Under the pieces are notes generated by a model. It ran no database searches. It was given only the letters and a program-made list of their open reading frames with translations, and was not told the DNA's origin. Shown in pieces: positions 9,738 to 18,128 of a stretch of 44,425 nucleotides of DNA; the stretch's first letter is position 1, and every line of letters starts with the position of its first letter. The stretch covers positions 1 to 44,425 of the forward strand of contig VSDH01000027.1 in assembly GCA_008636105.1 (NCBI GenBank), written 5' to 3'. This DNA comes from Candidatus Scalindua sediminis. GTDB taxonomy: Bacteria; Planctomycetota; Brocadiia; Brocadiales; Scalinduaceae. Both the position numbers and the translations under genes were made by a program.

Positions 9738-10028
9738 GTGAAACAATATTATGTATACATTTTGACTAATAGGACAAAAACCATTTACACAGGTGTTACT
9801 AATAATCTACAACGTCGTATTTTTGAGCATAAGCATCTCATAATTAAAGGATTTACGAATAAGTATAAATTAACTAAATTGGTATATTATGAAGTAGGCA
9901 GTGATATTAAAGCTGCAATTTCTAGAGAGAAACAAATTAAAGGATGGTTGAGAAAAAAGAAAATAGCTCTGATTGAGTCAGTAAACCCTGGATGGCAAGA
10001 CATAAGTAAGGAATGGTTTTCAGATTAA
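9738..10028 (+). CDS. GIY-YIG nuclease superfamily protein (UPF0213-like)
   Basis: Ninety-six residues start YYVYILTNRTKTIYTGVTNNLQRR, where YVY...YTG is the GIY-YIG pair and the following Arg is the catalytic arginine. REKQIKGWLRKKKIALIE and the final NPGWQDIS are typical of stand-alone single-domain GIY-YIG proteins. Catalytic activity of this small class is rarely shown. The GTG start at 9738 precedes the only long frame. It interrupts an otherwise compact MoxR/Bat operon and is surrounded by dispersed repeats, suggesting it arrived as a mobile cassette. A second family member sits at 13658-13912. Confidence 0.85.
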   Translation: MKQYYVYILTNRTKTIYTGVTNNLQRRIFEHKHLIIKGFTNKYKLTKLVYYEVGSDIKAAISREKQIKGWLRKKKIALIESVNPGWQDISKEWFSD

Positions 10029-10056
10029 GAGCGATGTCCTATCCAATTGTTGCATC

Positions 10057-10139
10057 AGATTCTTCGCTTCCTCTGGTCGCTCAGAATGACAAGGTGTTTC
10101 AACATGTCATTCTGAGGGAGGATACGACCGAAGAATCTA
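10057..10139. repeat. Inverted plus direct copies of the 'TGTCATTCTGA...GAAGAATCT' repeat
   Basis: The copy at 10057-10091 is the reverse complement of the repeat type seen at 9568-9609. The copy at 10105-10139 is in the same orientation as it. Together the two right-hand copies can fold on each other into a long hairpin. They close the GIY-YIG insert before the VWA gene starts at 10168. Confidence 0.6.
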
Positions 10140-10167
10140 GTTTAACAAATTGTAGAATTTGCAAGGC

Positions 10168-11190
10168 ATGAAATTAGAAGACCCTATCTTTCTTTTAGCA
10201 TTGATTCCATTTGTTTTTTTAATTTTCTTAAGGAAGGAAAAGAAATATTTAGGTTATTCAAGTGTAAGCCATCTAAAGGGGACTAAAAGTTTTAAAACCT
10301 TTATAAGGCGTTTACCAAAAATTTTATGCTTTATAGCCATATTCTTTGCTACCCTGGCCTTTTCTAAACCTCAATCGGATTATCATGAAACAGAGATAAC
10401 TTTCCAGGGACGTGAAATAATACTTTCGATAGATACTTCATTTAGTATGACCGGCGAAGCAATGAGAACAGTTAGGGATATTATGGGGGAGTTTATAAAA
10501 AAAAGACGTAATGATTTGATTGGTATAACTATTTACGGAACAGATGCAGCGCTTGTAGTATTACCTACATGGGAGACTCCGTTATTAGAAAAATCGCTGG
10601 AACGCATTAAGCCGCATCAGATAGGTTACCGAACAGCTATAGGTGAAGGGATTTTTACTTCCATACTTGCATTGGTTGAAAAGGATATGGGGAACGAATT
10701 TGAGATTAATAGTTTGAGGAAAAGCATAAACAAAATGAGGGGACTTGGAAAATATGCCCTTAACTTTGCAAAAAAGGTTGAGAAAAAAGGCTCAATGAAA
10801 AATAAGGTAATAATCTTATTTACTGATGGTATATATAACGTAGGCATAAACCCCATAAGGCCTCTGCGCCTGGCTAAAAGGTTAAGAATTAAGGTGCATG
10901 TAGTTGCCGTACCTGCATCTGGTGAAACAGGTGTTGAACATGAACAGGCTGCTGAAAGGATAGCGTCATTGAGAAAGGGTGTTGAGTCAACCGGCGGAAA
11001 GTACTTTGCAGCAGAGAATTATGAAGAAGTAGAGCAATTTTATGAAGAGATAAACAAACTTGAGAAGGACAAGATAGTAGCAGAGAAAATCGTGAAGAAG
11101 AAAGACTTATTCTTTTTTCCTACAGTCATCAGTATCGGCTTTTTATTGGGAATGGTCTTAATGGAAAACATTTGGTTGAAGTTTCCATAA
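10168..11190 (+). CDS. VWA-domain membrane protein, BatA type
   Basis: Membrane helices lie at the N-terminus (about residues 8-22 and 45-63) and at the extreme C-terminus. Between them is a von Willebrand A domain whose metal site DTSFSMTG (the DxSxS MIDAS) is intact, with TDGIYNVG as a later MIDAS element. Aerotolerance proteins BatA/BatB have the same plan. I choose the ATG at 10168 (KLEDPIFLLAL follows) over the TTG nine bases earlier, since BatA proteins begin this way. It belongs to the moxR operon although 690 bp of repeats and a GIY-YIG gene separate it from the BatD-like gene. An insert of about 60 charged residues follows EGIFTSILALVEK. Confidence 0.8.
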   Translation: MKLEDPIFLLALIPFVFLIFLRKEKKYLGYSSVSHLKGTKSFKTFIRRLPKILCFIAIFFATLAFSKPQSDYHETEITFQGREIILSIDTSFSMTGEAMRTVRDIMGEFIKKRRNDLIGITIYGTDAALVVLPTWETPLLEKSLERIKPHQIGYRTAIGEGIFTSILALVEKDMGNEFEINSLRKSINKMRGLGKYALNFAKKVEKKGSMKNKVIILFTDGIYNVGINPIRPLRLAKRLRIKVHVVAVPASGETGVEHEQAAERIASLRKGVESTGGKYFAAENYEEVEQFYEEINKLEKDKIVAEKIVKKKDLFFFPTVISIGFLLGMVLMENIWLKFP

Positions 11191-11482
11191 AATGCAAGAA
11201 CAAGGTTTATTTATAACAATAAAAGAACATAGTTTTGTAAATTGATTAATGAAGTAGGGTGGGCATTGCCCACCAAAACATATATTTATTCGAAAAAGGT
11301 TTGCGGGAGAGGTAACGTAAAAAAAGGTGTAAGACATAACCGTTCGACGAAACGGGTCGTACCTAGGGCAGATTCGCCTCGGCGAACATCGTTACCCTGA
11401 CCTACAAACTATCTATTTTGTAATTTGTGATTTAAACCATGTCTTTGGCGCTTCGGGCCTGATGAATATTAGGGAGAAATAA
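11191..11482. other. Gene-free gap inside the Bat operon with palindromic repeats
   Basis: GGTGGGCA (11258-11265) and TGCCCACC (11267-11274) form an 8-bp palindrome with a one-base centre. Near 11340-11390 lies a string (CGGCGAACATCG context) related to the repeat at about 9660. A GGGAG ribosome-binding site at 11471-11475 precedes the next gene. No ORF is present. Confidence 0.5.
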
Positions 11483-12067
11483 ATGAGTAAAAACAATATT
11501 ATCAAATTATCGCTTTTTATCCTGGCTATCCTCTTAATAGCTTATGGAAGGGGATATTGGAATCAGTGCAAATTAGTCGATAGTGTTAATAAAGATGTAT
11601 CAATGGGAAGGTACAACAAGGCCCTTGAGTCTTTGGAAGAAGCAAAAACTTCGAATTTATATAAACTTTCCAGGTTTTTGGGTAGGGAAGACCCTTATCT
11701 TGTGTACAACTCGGGAGTAGTATTGATGCTTATGGGAGATAATAAAAGAGCCGGGATAGAATTCAAGAAGGCCATCAAGTCAAACAATAAAATAATCAAA
11801 GAGAGTGCAATATATAACAGGGCGAATTTAATAGCAACAAATATGGATTTCATTACTGCTGCAGACGAATATACAAAGGCGCTCAAGATAGATTCTGAGG
11901 ATTTTAAAGCAAAGAAAAATCTTGAAAGAATGCGGTTAGGGCAGAAACAACTCTCAACATTGTTTAGTCCAGTAAAGCAAGAACGGGAAGAAAGAATACA
12001 GTCCTTAAAGCTCATTCCATGGGGAAATAAATATAGATACAGTGGCGACCAAAAGGTTAGATGGTAA
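11483..12067 (+). CDS. TPR-containing membrane-anchored protein, BatC-like
   Basis: An N-terminal membrane helix (about residues 8-23, LSLFILAILLIAYGRGY) is followed by TPR-like helices around residues 60-145, with DPYLVYNSGVVLMLMGDNKRAGIEFKKAI and AADEYTKALKIDSED as the clearest units. Position between two VWA genes matches BatC or the TPR partner of Bat operons, which may assemble the VWA proteins. Similarity is architectural, not residue-level. The length of 194 residues is short for the family and the C-terminus is charged. AGGGAGAA upstream is a good ribosome-binding site. Confidence 0.65.
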   Translation: MSKNNIIKLSLFILAILLIAYGRGYWNQCKLVDSVNKDVSMGRYNKALESLEEAKTSNLYKLSRFLGREDPYLVYNSGVVLMLMGDNKRAGIEFKKAIKSNNKIIKESAIYNRANLIATNMDFITAADEYTKALKIDSEDFKAKKNLERMRLGQKQLSTLFSPVKQEREERIQSLKLIPWGNKYRYSGDQKVRW

Positions 12068-12208
12068 AATCAAACGCGAGTCCACTGCAAAAACCTCTTC
12101 TTAAACGAAACCTCCTTCCTACTTAACTTTATAAGAGCTTGTTTCGCTGGGATTACCAACTTTGAGGTTTTTGCATTTTATATGTTATTTATATAAATAA
12201 ATTCCCTT

Positions 12209-12233
12209 AGTCCTCCTTTAATAAAGGGGGACT
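12209..12233. repeat. Palindromic repeat of the 'CCTCCTTT...AAAGGGGG' type
   Basis: AGTCCTCCTTT (12209-12219) pairs with AAAGGGGGACT (12223-12233) with one G-T pair. The same core (CCCCCTTTT...AAAGGGGG) recurs at 40618-40662, so this is a dispersed family. Confidence 0.55.
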
Positions 12234-12270
12234 CTGTTGGTTCAATCTTGTAGATTGAACCAACAGTTTT
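12234..12270 (+). terminator. 14-bp perfect hairpin followed by TTTT
   Basis: CTGTTGGTTCAATC (12234-12247) and GATTGAACCAACAG (12253-12266) pair perfectly around TTGTA, followed by TTTT. It would terminate transcription after the BatC-like gene, yet it resembles the next hairpin (12291-12309) and may be a dispersed repeat that happens to act as a terminator. Confidence 0.6.
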
Positions 12271-12290
12271 ATTGAATGGAAACATTTCGA

Positions 12291-12309
12291 TTCAGGCTAC
12301 AAGCCTGAA
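12291..12309. repeat. Second palindrome, related to the one at 12234
   Basis: TTCAGGCT (12291-12298) and AGCCTGAA (12302-12309) pair around ACA. Both this and the 12234 hairpin have a GGTTCA-like arm and a TGTA/ACA centre. The gap 12068-12387 contains these three hairpins and no gene. Confidence 0.5.
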
Positions 12310-12387
12310 CCAGCAATTGAGGGCAGTTCCAATTGGCATGAAACACTTAATCCAATCCAAACTATAAAACCATTTTCTTAAAAAAAG

Positions 12388-13398
12388 ATGCTATTTTTTT
12401 CACATGAGCAGTATTTAACATATATATATTCTAGTGTTGTGCTTATTTTTCTTGTATATCTTTATTCATCGGGAAAAAAAAGAAAGTGGTTGAAGGATTT
12501 CGGTGGGCTTAGTATGTTGCAACGGTTTAGCAAAATACCACCTACTGCGCGTAATATTATCAAGGGCTTTATGGTTAGTGCTTCTTTTTGCGGTCTTTGT
12601 ATGGTACTTTTGGGGCCAAAGTGGCAAACTACTGAAGAGTATTATGAAAAAGAAGGTATGGAAATTGTCTTTGTTCTAGATGTGTCATTAAGTATGTTGG
12701 CGGAAGATATCAAGCCTAACAGACTGCAAAGGGCAAAGATTGAGATGGAAAATTTAATTAAAGACCTTGAAAATGATTATCTTGGTCTGGTAGTATTTGC
12801 CGGACACGCATTTTCCATGCTTCCTTATCTCACTACTGACTATGATAGTATTTATCTAAGAATTTTGCATATGATTAATGAGAACTATGCGCGTTTCATA
12901 CCTTATGGTACGAATGTCGGGAATGCACTGCTTATTGCAATAGAATCGTTCAGTAATGTTAAAAGAGAAAAGGTCCTTATCTTTCTCACAGATGGTGAAG
13001 AGCATTTGGCCGTGAGAAGCCAGGTTGCAGAAGCAGTCAAGATGCTGATGGAGAGGAAGGATATTTCAATTTATTTGATTGGTATTGGAGACCCACTGAA
13101 GGCCTCGCCAATCCCCAAAAAAGATAAGGAGGGACACACAATCGGATATGAGGTTGATATGGAAGGCGATACTATCACGACAAAACCAAATCCTGCATTA
13201 TTACAAGAAATTGCCACATTAACTGGTGGTACATATATTCATGATGCAACAGGAGATGAGCTTAAGAATATTTTCAGAGGAGTTATAGAAAAACACAGGA
13301 AAATCATTGGTTTAAAAACCAGGAATATTGTAAAGGATATTTCTCAACATTTTTTGGGAGGTTCATTGTTATTTTTGGTAATATTCCTTTTGTTATAA
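12388..13398 (+). CDS. VWA-domain membrane protein, BatB type
   Basis: Helices at residues about 12-27 and 55-73 precede a VWA domain with an intact MIDAS: DVSLSMLAEDI, then a threonine in LTTDYDS and LTDGEEH. A C-terminal helix closes the protein. It is a second VWA member of the MoxR/Bat operon and paralogous to the gene at 10168. Such proteins are thought to bind divalent metal and protein ligands at the outer face of the membrane. The ATG at 12388 has no strong ribosome-binding site, and the preceding 320 bases hold hairpins, so it may have its own promoter. Confidence 0.8.
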   Translation: MLFFSHEQYLTYIYSSVVLIFLVYLYSSGKKRKWLKDFGGLSMLQRFSKIPPTARNIIKGFMVSASFCGLCMVLLGPKWQTTEEYYEKEGMEIVFVLDVSLSMLAEDIKPNRLQRAKIEMENLIKDLENDYLGLVVFAGHAFSMLPYLTTDYDSIYLRILHMINENYARFIPYGTNVGNALLIAIESFSNVKREKVLIFLTDGEEHLAVRSQVAEAVKMLMERKDISIYLIGIGDPLKASPIPKKDKEGHTIGYEVDMEGDTITTKPNPALLQEIATLTGGTYIHDATGDELKNIFRGVIEKHRKIIGLKTRNIVKDISQHFLGGSLLFLVIFLLL

Positions 13399-13633
13399 TA
13401 GTAGAGGGTAGAATGTAGAAAGTAGAGAGATGGAAAAGAAAAAAATAAAAAGCGTTGAAGATTTCGAGGTATATCAAGAAGCTGTGAAGTTGTTTGATGA
13501 CTTTTTAGAAAAGGATTTACCTGCTCTTAGAAAGGATTTTGCAGGTAGAACATTAGCAGGTAATCAACTAAGATGCTTAGACTCTATTTGTGCGAATATG
13601 GAAGAAGGATACGAACGCAAATCAGGTAAAGAA

Positions 13634-13924
13634 ATCAACCCCTCACTTTTTTAAGTTATGAATTACGTATACATTATAAAAAGTATTAAAACCAAAAAAA
13701 TTTATATTGGTTGCACGTCAGACTTAAAAAGAAGATTGAAAGAACATAATAAAGGAAAAAACTATACCACTATTAGGATGTTGCCTATAGAATTAGTTTA
13801 TTATGAGGCATACAAATCAAAGGAAGATGAAAAAAACAGAGAAAAGCAATTAAAACGATATGGTAATGCTTTATTATTTTTAAAAAAACGCACAAAAAAT
13901 TGTTTGTCATAAAAGTGTGGGGTC
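13634..13924 (+). mobile_element. GIY-YIG cassette inserted inside the S23-like gene
   Basis: The insert is bounded by the two halves of the S23-like gene. Its edges look like imperfect inverted repeats: AACCCCTCACTTTTTTAAG at 13637-13655 against the reverse complement of CATAAAAGTGTGGGGTCAG at 13908-13926, sharing CCCC(T/A)CACTTTT. It contains only one gene. It resembles a minimal homing-type element, an inference only. Confidence 0.55.
13658..13912 (+). CDS. GIY-YIG nuclease superfamily protein inside the S23-like gene
   Basis: Eighty-four residues begin MNYVYIIKSIKTKKIYIGCTSDLKRRLKEH, with the YVY and YIG motifs and the catalytic-type arginine in DLKRR. ELVYYEAYKSKEDEKNREKQLKRYG is the usual second half of this short single-domain class. 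It starts four bases after the premature stop of the S23-like fragment and fills most of the insert that splits that gene. It is more divergent from the copy at 9738 than a recent duplication would be. Nuclease activity is inferred from family motifs only. Such an enzyme could cut an empty S23 allele and drive its own insertion. Confidence 0.85.
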   Translation: MNYVYIIKSIKTKKIYIGCTSDLKRRLKEHNKGKNYTTIRMLPIELVYYEAYKSKEDEKNREKQLKRYGNALLFLKKRTKNCLS

Positions 13925-14148
13925 AGAATATCTAAAGGTTCAGCGGGAGAGGCAAGAGGGAGATATAAAAGATTGAAAAGGTTGTTTTCTCAAGAAACAA
14001 TAAATAAGCGTGTGTTAAAACTGAATGAGATTAGAGCTATGTTAGCATCTTTAATTGACAAATGGGAATAACTCTCTCTACTTTCTACTTGTTACTCTCT
14101 ACTTTCAATAAGGTTCTTTGCGGCTGAATTATTTAAGGAGTTAATAAG

Positions 14149-15612
14149 ATGATTACTAAAGAGCAATTAAAAATAAAACCAGGCAAGTTGTTTATTGACG
14201 GGAAATGGGTTGATTCTGTTTCCAGTAAGACATTTAGCACCATAAATCCTGCTACAGAAGAGGTTATTACGACTGTTGCAGAAGGAGATAAGGGGGATAT
14301 TAACCTTGCTGTTGTGGCCGCTCGCAAGGCATTTGAGGATGGACCATGGAGAAAGACCGATGCGCGAGACAGAGGTAAAATTCTATTGAAAATAATGGAG
14401 TTAGTAGAAAAGAACAAAGAAGAATTAGCCCGGCTGGAAACTCTGGATAATGGCAAGCCTATAAGTGAAACAACAGCTGCTGATCTCCCACTCATCGTAG
14501 ATTGTTTGTTGTATTATGCAGGATGGCCGGACAAGATCCATGGAGAGACAATTCCGGTAAGAGGTGAATTTCTTAACTATACCATCAGGGAACCTGTCGG
14601 AGTAGTTGGCCAGATAATACCGTGGAATTTCCCTTTACTAATGGCCGTGTGGAAGATAGCGCCTGCTATAGCTTGTGGCAACACAATGGTTTTAAAACCT
14701 GCTGAACAGACTCCCTTGACTGCTTTAAGGTTTGGTGAGATCTGCCAGGAGGCCGGCTTGCCGGATGGTGTTTTGAATATTGTTCCTGGTTATGGTCCTA
14801 CGGCTGGAGCAGCACTTGCTGAACACATGGATGTTGATAAGATTGCCTTCACGGGTGAATATATTACAGGACGCCTCATAATGAAGGCAGCCTCAAGGAA
14901 TTTAAAACGGGTATCTCTGGAGTTAGGAGGAAAATCTCCTAACATAGTATTTGCAGATTCTGATATGGACAGTGCCGTGAATGGTGCTATGACAGGCATA
15001 TTCTTCAATCAGGGGGAGGTATGCTGTGCTGGTTCTCGATTATTCCTTGAAAAAAGTATTCATGATGAATTCATAGATAAATTGTCAAACAAGGCTTCTA
15101 GTCTGCGTGTCGGAAACCCGGAAGATAGTAGTACTCAAATGGGGGCACAGGTTTCTAAAGAGCAGTTTGATAAAATATTGGGCTATATTGATAGTGGGAA
15201 ACAAGAAGGAGCTAAATTGGTAACAGGCGGTGAAAGGTTCGGGGACAAAGGATATTTTATTAGACCAACCATATTCGATGAAGTAAATAACAATATGAAG
15301 ATAGCAAGAGAAGAAATCTTTGGCCCTGTAGTATCTACAATTACATTTGATGATATAAATGAGGTGACAAGACAAAGCAATTTATCAATCTACGGTTTAG
15401 CAGCAGCAGTATGGACTAAGGACATAAAGAAGGCTCACAAACTTGCGAGAGACCTAAAGGCTGGCACGATATGGATAAATACTTATAATACGTTTGATGC
15501 CGGCTCACCTTTTGGCGGATTTAAACAAAGTGGTTTTGGCAGGGAATTAGGTATTCATTCCTTAGAACTGTATACGCAGATAAAGAGTGTTTGGATAAAC
15601 CTTGGTACTTAA
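14149..15612 (+). CDS. NAD(P)-dependent aldehyde dehydrogenase
   Basis: All landmarks of the ALDH superfamily are present: [16 protein letters not shown], the [11 protein letters not shown] cofactor strand, ELGGKSPN with the general-base Glu, and [12 protein letters not shown] with catalytic Cys292. EEIFGPVV and the C-terminal [14 protein letters not shown] also fit. It oxidises an aldehyde to the acid with NAD(P)+. The length (487) and the CCAGSR form place it near the ALDH1/betaine-aldehyde group, but the substrate is not predictable. AAGGAG at 14134-14139 supports the ATG. It looks monocistronic: a small mobile element lies upstream and the TPR gene downstream has its own start after 59 bases. 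Confidence 0.9.
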   Translation: MITKEQLKIKPGKLFIDGKWVDSVSSKTFSTINPATEEVITTVAEGDKGDINLAVVAARKAFEDGPWRKTDARDRGKILLKIMELVEKNKEELARLETLDNGKPISETTAADLPLIVDCLLYYAGWPDKIHGETIPVRGEFLNYTIREPVGVVGQIIPWNFPLLMAVWKIAPAIACGNTMVLKPAEQTPLTALRFGEICQEAGLPDGVLNIVPGYGPTAGAALAEHMDVDKIAFTGEYITGRLIMKAASRNLKRVSLELGGKSPNIVFADSDMDSAVNGAMTGIFFNQGEVCCAGSRLFLEKSIHDEFIDKLSNKASSLRVGNPEDSSTQMGAQVSKEQFDKILGYIDSGKQEGAKLVTGGERFGDKGYFIRPTIFDEVNNNMKIAREEIFGPVVSTITFDDINEVTRQSNLSIYGLAAAVWTKDIKKAHKLARDLKAGTIWINTYNTFDAGSPFGGFKQSGFGRELGIHSLELYTQIKSVWINLGT

Positions 15613-15671
15613 ATGTTTCAGAGTATAATCCTATCCTCGATTTTCTACAGTGAGATGAACTTTTGTAGAAG

Positions 15672-17237
15672 ATGACGAGACAAATTTACAAATTAATGGG
15701 AAAACACATAATTCCATTATTGATTATCACTTCAATTTTCATATTACCCAAACACATAGTTTATTGTGCGCATGAGCCTGATTTTTATTATAACCTTGGC
15801 GTCTCTTACTACGACAAGGGTATGCTAGGTGAAGCGATTTCTGCATGGGAAAAAACCATAGAGATTAATCCGGAATATGTAGTGGCATATTATAATTTGG
15901 GAAATGCTTATGAGGAAAAGGGTATGTTAAAGGAAGCGATTTCTGCATGGGAAAAAGTGATAGAAATTGCCCCGCGCGATATAGATGCGTATTTTAATAT
16001 GGGGGTTGCATATATTAAGAACGGCATGTTTAAAGAAGCATTAGATATATATGAAAAGGCAATTAAAATCAATCCTTACGATCCTGAGATACATTACTAC
16101 CTTGGTATTGCATTTATCAACATAGGTGAAATAGATAGCGCAATTGAAGAATATAATAATGCTATAAGACTGAAACCTGATTATGCCGAGGCATACAATA
16201 GTTTGGGAAATGCTTATTATGATAAAAACATGTTAGATGAAGCACTTTCAGCATATAAAATGGCAATAAAGATAAACCGTAATTATGCTGATGCCTATAA
16301 TAACTTGGGTTCCATTTTTTTTGACAAAGGTATGTTAAATGAGGCAATTGTCGCATGGGAAAAAGTGATCGAGATTGACCCCAACAACGCAGATGCTTAT
16401 TACAACCTTGGGAATGCGTACGATGAGAAGGGAATGTTTTACGAGGCTCTTCATGCATGGAAAAAAGCACTTGAAATTAATCCGGACATTATAGACGCAC
16501 ATTATAATCTTGGATTAGTTTACAATAGAAATAAAATGTTCAAAGAGGCAATCAACGAGTATAAACAAATTTTGATAAGACAACCTAAAGATGCGGATAC
16601 ACTTTATAGCCTGGGTATTGCTTACAAAAATAATGGTTTAAAAGATAAGGCAATTCGTGAATTTGAGAAAGTTGTTGCGCTTCAACCCGGAAATACTTTT
16701 GCCCTTAATAACATAGGTACTATTCACCTTGAACAAGGCCAATATGAGGATGCGGTTTCAGTATATAAAGAAGTATTGCAGAGTGAGCCTGATCATGTGG
16801 AAGGATTGTATAATCTTGGTTTAACATATTATTTTAAAGGCGACCTTGATACAGCGATAAATACGTGGGAAAAAGCGGCAAAAATTAATCCTTTTTATAA
16901 GGATTTACAAAATAATCTTGCCGTTTCTTATAAGAAAAAAGAATTATCCAATAAAGTAGTTACAACACATGAAAGAGTGTTTGATGAAGACGTTAAGTTT
17001 GATAAAGAATTTTCAGTAGTGCTTCCAGCACAAAGAAGGGGGGAAGAAATGCAGGTAGTGAATAGAAGGAAGTTATTACCCGCAGTAACAATTGGTTTAA
17101 CAAAAGAGGAAGCCACCAAACTAGCAAGGGTACTTAAGGAAAGTAATGTGGAAGTTAAATTTTGTCTCGACCTCCTTACTGATATTGATTTAGTAGAGCT
17201 TGAAGAGAAAATTATCAGTAATAATAAACAATGGTAA
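15672..17237 (+). CDS. Exported TPR-repeat protein
   Basis: A signal peptide or anchor (about residues 11-32, IIPLLIITSIFILPKHIVYC) is followed by eleven consecutive TPRs of 34 residues (about 35-410), each with the pattern AYYNLGNAYxxKGMLxEAIxAWEKxIEINP, and a partial twelfth. Consecutive units are very similar, pointing to recent internal duplication. The C-terminal 90 residues (about 430-521) form a non-TPR tail of unknown function with a KEEATKLARVLKESNVEVKF helix. It probably scaffolds protein contacts outside the cytoplasm or in the anammoxosome; partners unknown. It overlaps the next gene by seven bases. Confidence 0.85.
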   Translation: MTRQIYKLMGKHIIPLLIITSIFILPKHIVYCAHEPDFYYNLGVSYYDKGMLGEAISAWEKTIEINPEYVVAYYNLGNAYEEKGMLKEAISAWEKVIEIAPRDIDAYFNMGVAYIKNGMFKEALDIYEKAIKINPYDPEIHYYLGIAFINIGEIDSAIEEYNNAIRLKPDYAEAYNSLGNAYYDKNMLDEALSAYKMAIKINRNYADAYNNLGSIFFDKGMLNEAIVAWEKVIEIDPNNADAYYNLGNAYDEKGMFYEALHAWKKALEINPDIIDAHYNLGLVYNRNKMFKEAINEYKQILIRQPKDADTLYSLGIAYKNNGLKDKAIREFEKVVALQPGNTFALNNIGTIHLEQGQYEDAVSVYKEVLQSEPDHVEGLYNLGLTYYFKGDLDTAINTWEKAAKINPFYKDLQNNLAVSYKKKELSNKVVTTHERVFDEDVKFDKEFSVVLPAQRRGEEMQVVNRRKLLPAVTIGLTKEEATKLARVLKESNVEVKFCLDLLTDIDLVELEEKIISNNKQW

Positions 17238-17764
17238 GAAAAGTCTGTATATCAGTAATAGGCAGTGGTAATAGTGACGGAACACTAAGCCCCGAAATAG
17301 CCAAAATTGCCAACGAGGTAGGCAGAGAAATTGCGGTACGGGGAGCAGTTCTAATATGCGGAGGCCTTGGTGGAGTGATGACTGAAGCAGCAAAAGGGGC
17401 AAAGGAAAAAGGCGGCCTTACAATTGGGATTATCCCTGGTGAAAATCCAAACAGTGCAAATCCGTATATAGATATTCCCATACCAACCGGTTTGGGTTTT
17501 GCCAGAAATGTTCTGGTTGCTTATTCAGGTGATGCAGTAATTGCCGTAAGTGGTAGACTTGGAACCCTTTCTGAAATCAGCTTTGCTCTTATAAGAAAGA
17601 AACCCGTAATTGGCATTTGTACTTGGGATTTGAATCAGTTGGAGCCGTTAGAAGATTATGGATACGGTATAATAAAATGTAAAAATGCTAAAGAAGCCGT
17701 AGAAAAGGCATTTACTCTCATAAGAGACAGGACAACGTTTCAGAACACTAGCTCGGGGACGTAA
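17231..17764 (+). CDS. TIGR00725-type (LOG/SLOG superfamily) protein
   Basis: The protein opens with ISVIGSGNSDGTLSPEIAKIANEVG and carries LICGGLGGVMTEAAKGAKEKGG, the Rossmann-like loop shared by 'lysine decarboxylase-like' LOG and TIGR00725 proteins. GRLGTLSEISFALIRKKPVIG is the second conserved segment. LOG proteins cleave cytokinin ribotides, but TIGR00725 members lack an assigned reaction and may bind nucleotides. The length of 177 residues is normal. The ATG lies within the end of the TPR gene (seven-base overlap), so the two are co-translated, though a functional link is unknown. Confidence 0.82.
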   Translation: MVRKVCISVIGSGNSDGTLSPEIAKIANEVGREIAVRGAVLICGGLGGVMTEAAKGAKEKGGLTIGIIPGENPNSANPYIDIPIPTGLGFARNVLVAYSGDAVIAVSGRLGTLSEISFALIRKKPVIGICTWDLNQLEPLEDYGYGIIKCKNAKEAVEKAFTLIRDRTTFQNTSSGT

Positions 17765-17827
17765 TTGATTCTGTAAAATTTCTGTTAACTTTGCGAAGCA
17801 TTAATAATGGATCTTTTATATTCTATC

Positions 17828-17855
17828 TTGACAGGATTGCAGTAAATGCTAAAAT
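17828..17855 (+). promoter_or_regulatory. Strong sigma70-type promoter upstream of accB
   Basis: TTGACA at 17828-17833 and TAAAAT at 17850-17855 have a 16-base spacer and an extended -10 (TGC directly before). It would start a leader of about 265 nt for accB. Apart from this, the gap 17765-18128 is AT-rich without gene or clear hairpin. Confidence 0.55.
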
Positions 17856-18128
17856 ACCGCTGTTTGGTCGTTAAGGTGTTCAGTAAGTAGATCACTGCAG
17901 AGGCCACAAACTGACGGAGAGAATTTTTACTATAAATTAGTGAACTATTTTGTTTTTCACAATATTACCTTTCCAAATTAAACATTCTATGCAATGTACT
18001 GAACTTTTACTATAGTTCTTCATATCATACATCCTTCACTATTTAAACATTACGATATGTACTTCCTGCCCAAATAAAACAATGTAAAACTACTGGAGTT
18101 ATTAGATTCTTTTAAAAAGTTTATAAAA

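Larger units (their letters stand above)
13430..14071 (+). pseudogene. Four-helix-bundle protein (S23 / 23S rRNA intervening-sequence type), interrupted
   Basis: The N-terminal half (13430-13633) reads KSVEDFEVYQEAVKLFDDF and NQLRCLDSICANMEEGYERKSGKE, the helices of the S23 family (TIGR02436). The C-terminal half (13925-14071) resumes in the same frame as RISKGSAGEARGRYKRL and ends MLASLIDKWE. About 290 bases holding a GIY-YIG gene lie between, exactly where the family normally reads 'KEFIxFLRIskGSa'. The S23 family is related to Avd of diversity-generating retroelements and to proteins coded in rRNA intervening sequences; function unknown. As read, translation stops at 13654, leaving 74 residues. 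Confidence 0.75.
13400..14103. mobile_element. Small element with 31-bp imperfect terminal inverted repeats carrying an S23/IVP-like gene
   Basis: The sequence at 13400-13430 and the reverse complement of 14073-14103 match at 27 of 31 positions (both end in GTAGAAAGTAGAGAGA). The repeats sit immediately outside the start and stop of a four-helix-bundle protein gene. The element has no transposase, so it would need one in trans or spread by another route. It follows the Bat operon and precedes the aldehyde dehydrogenase gene. Confidence 0.6.
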
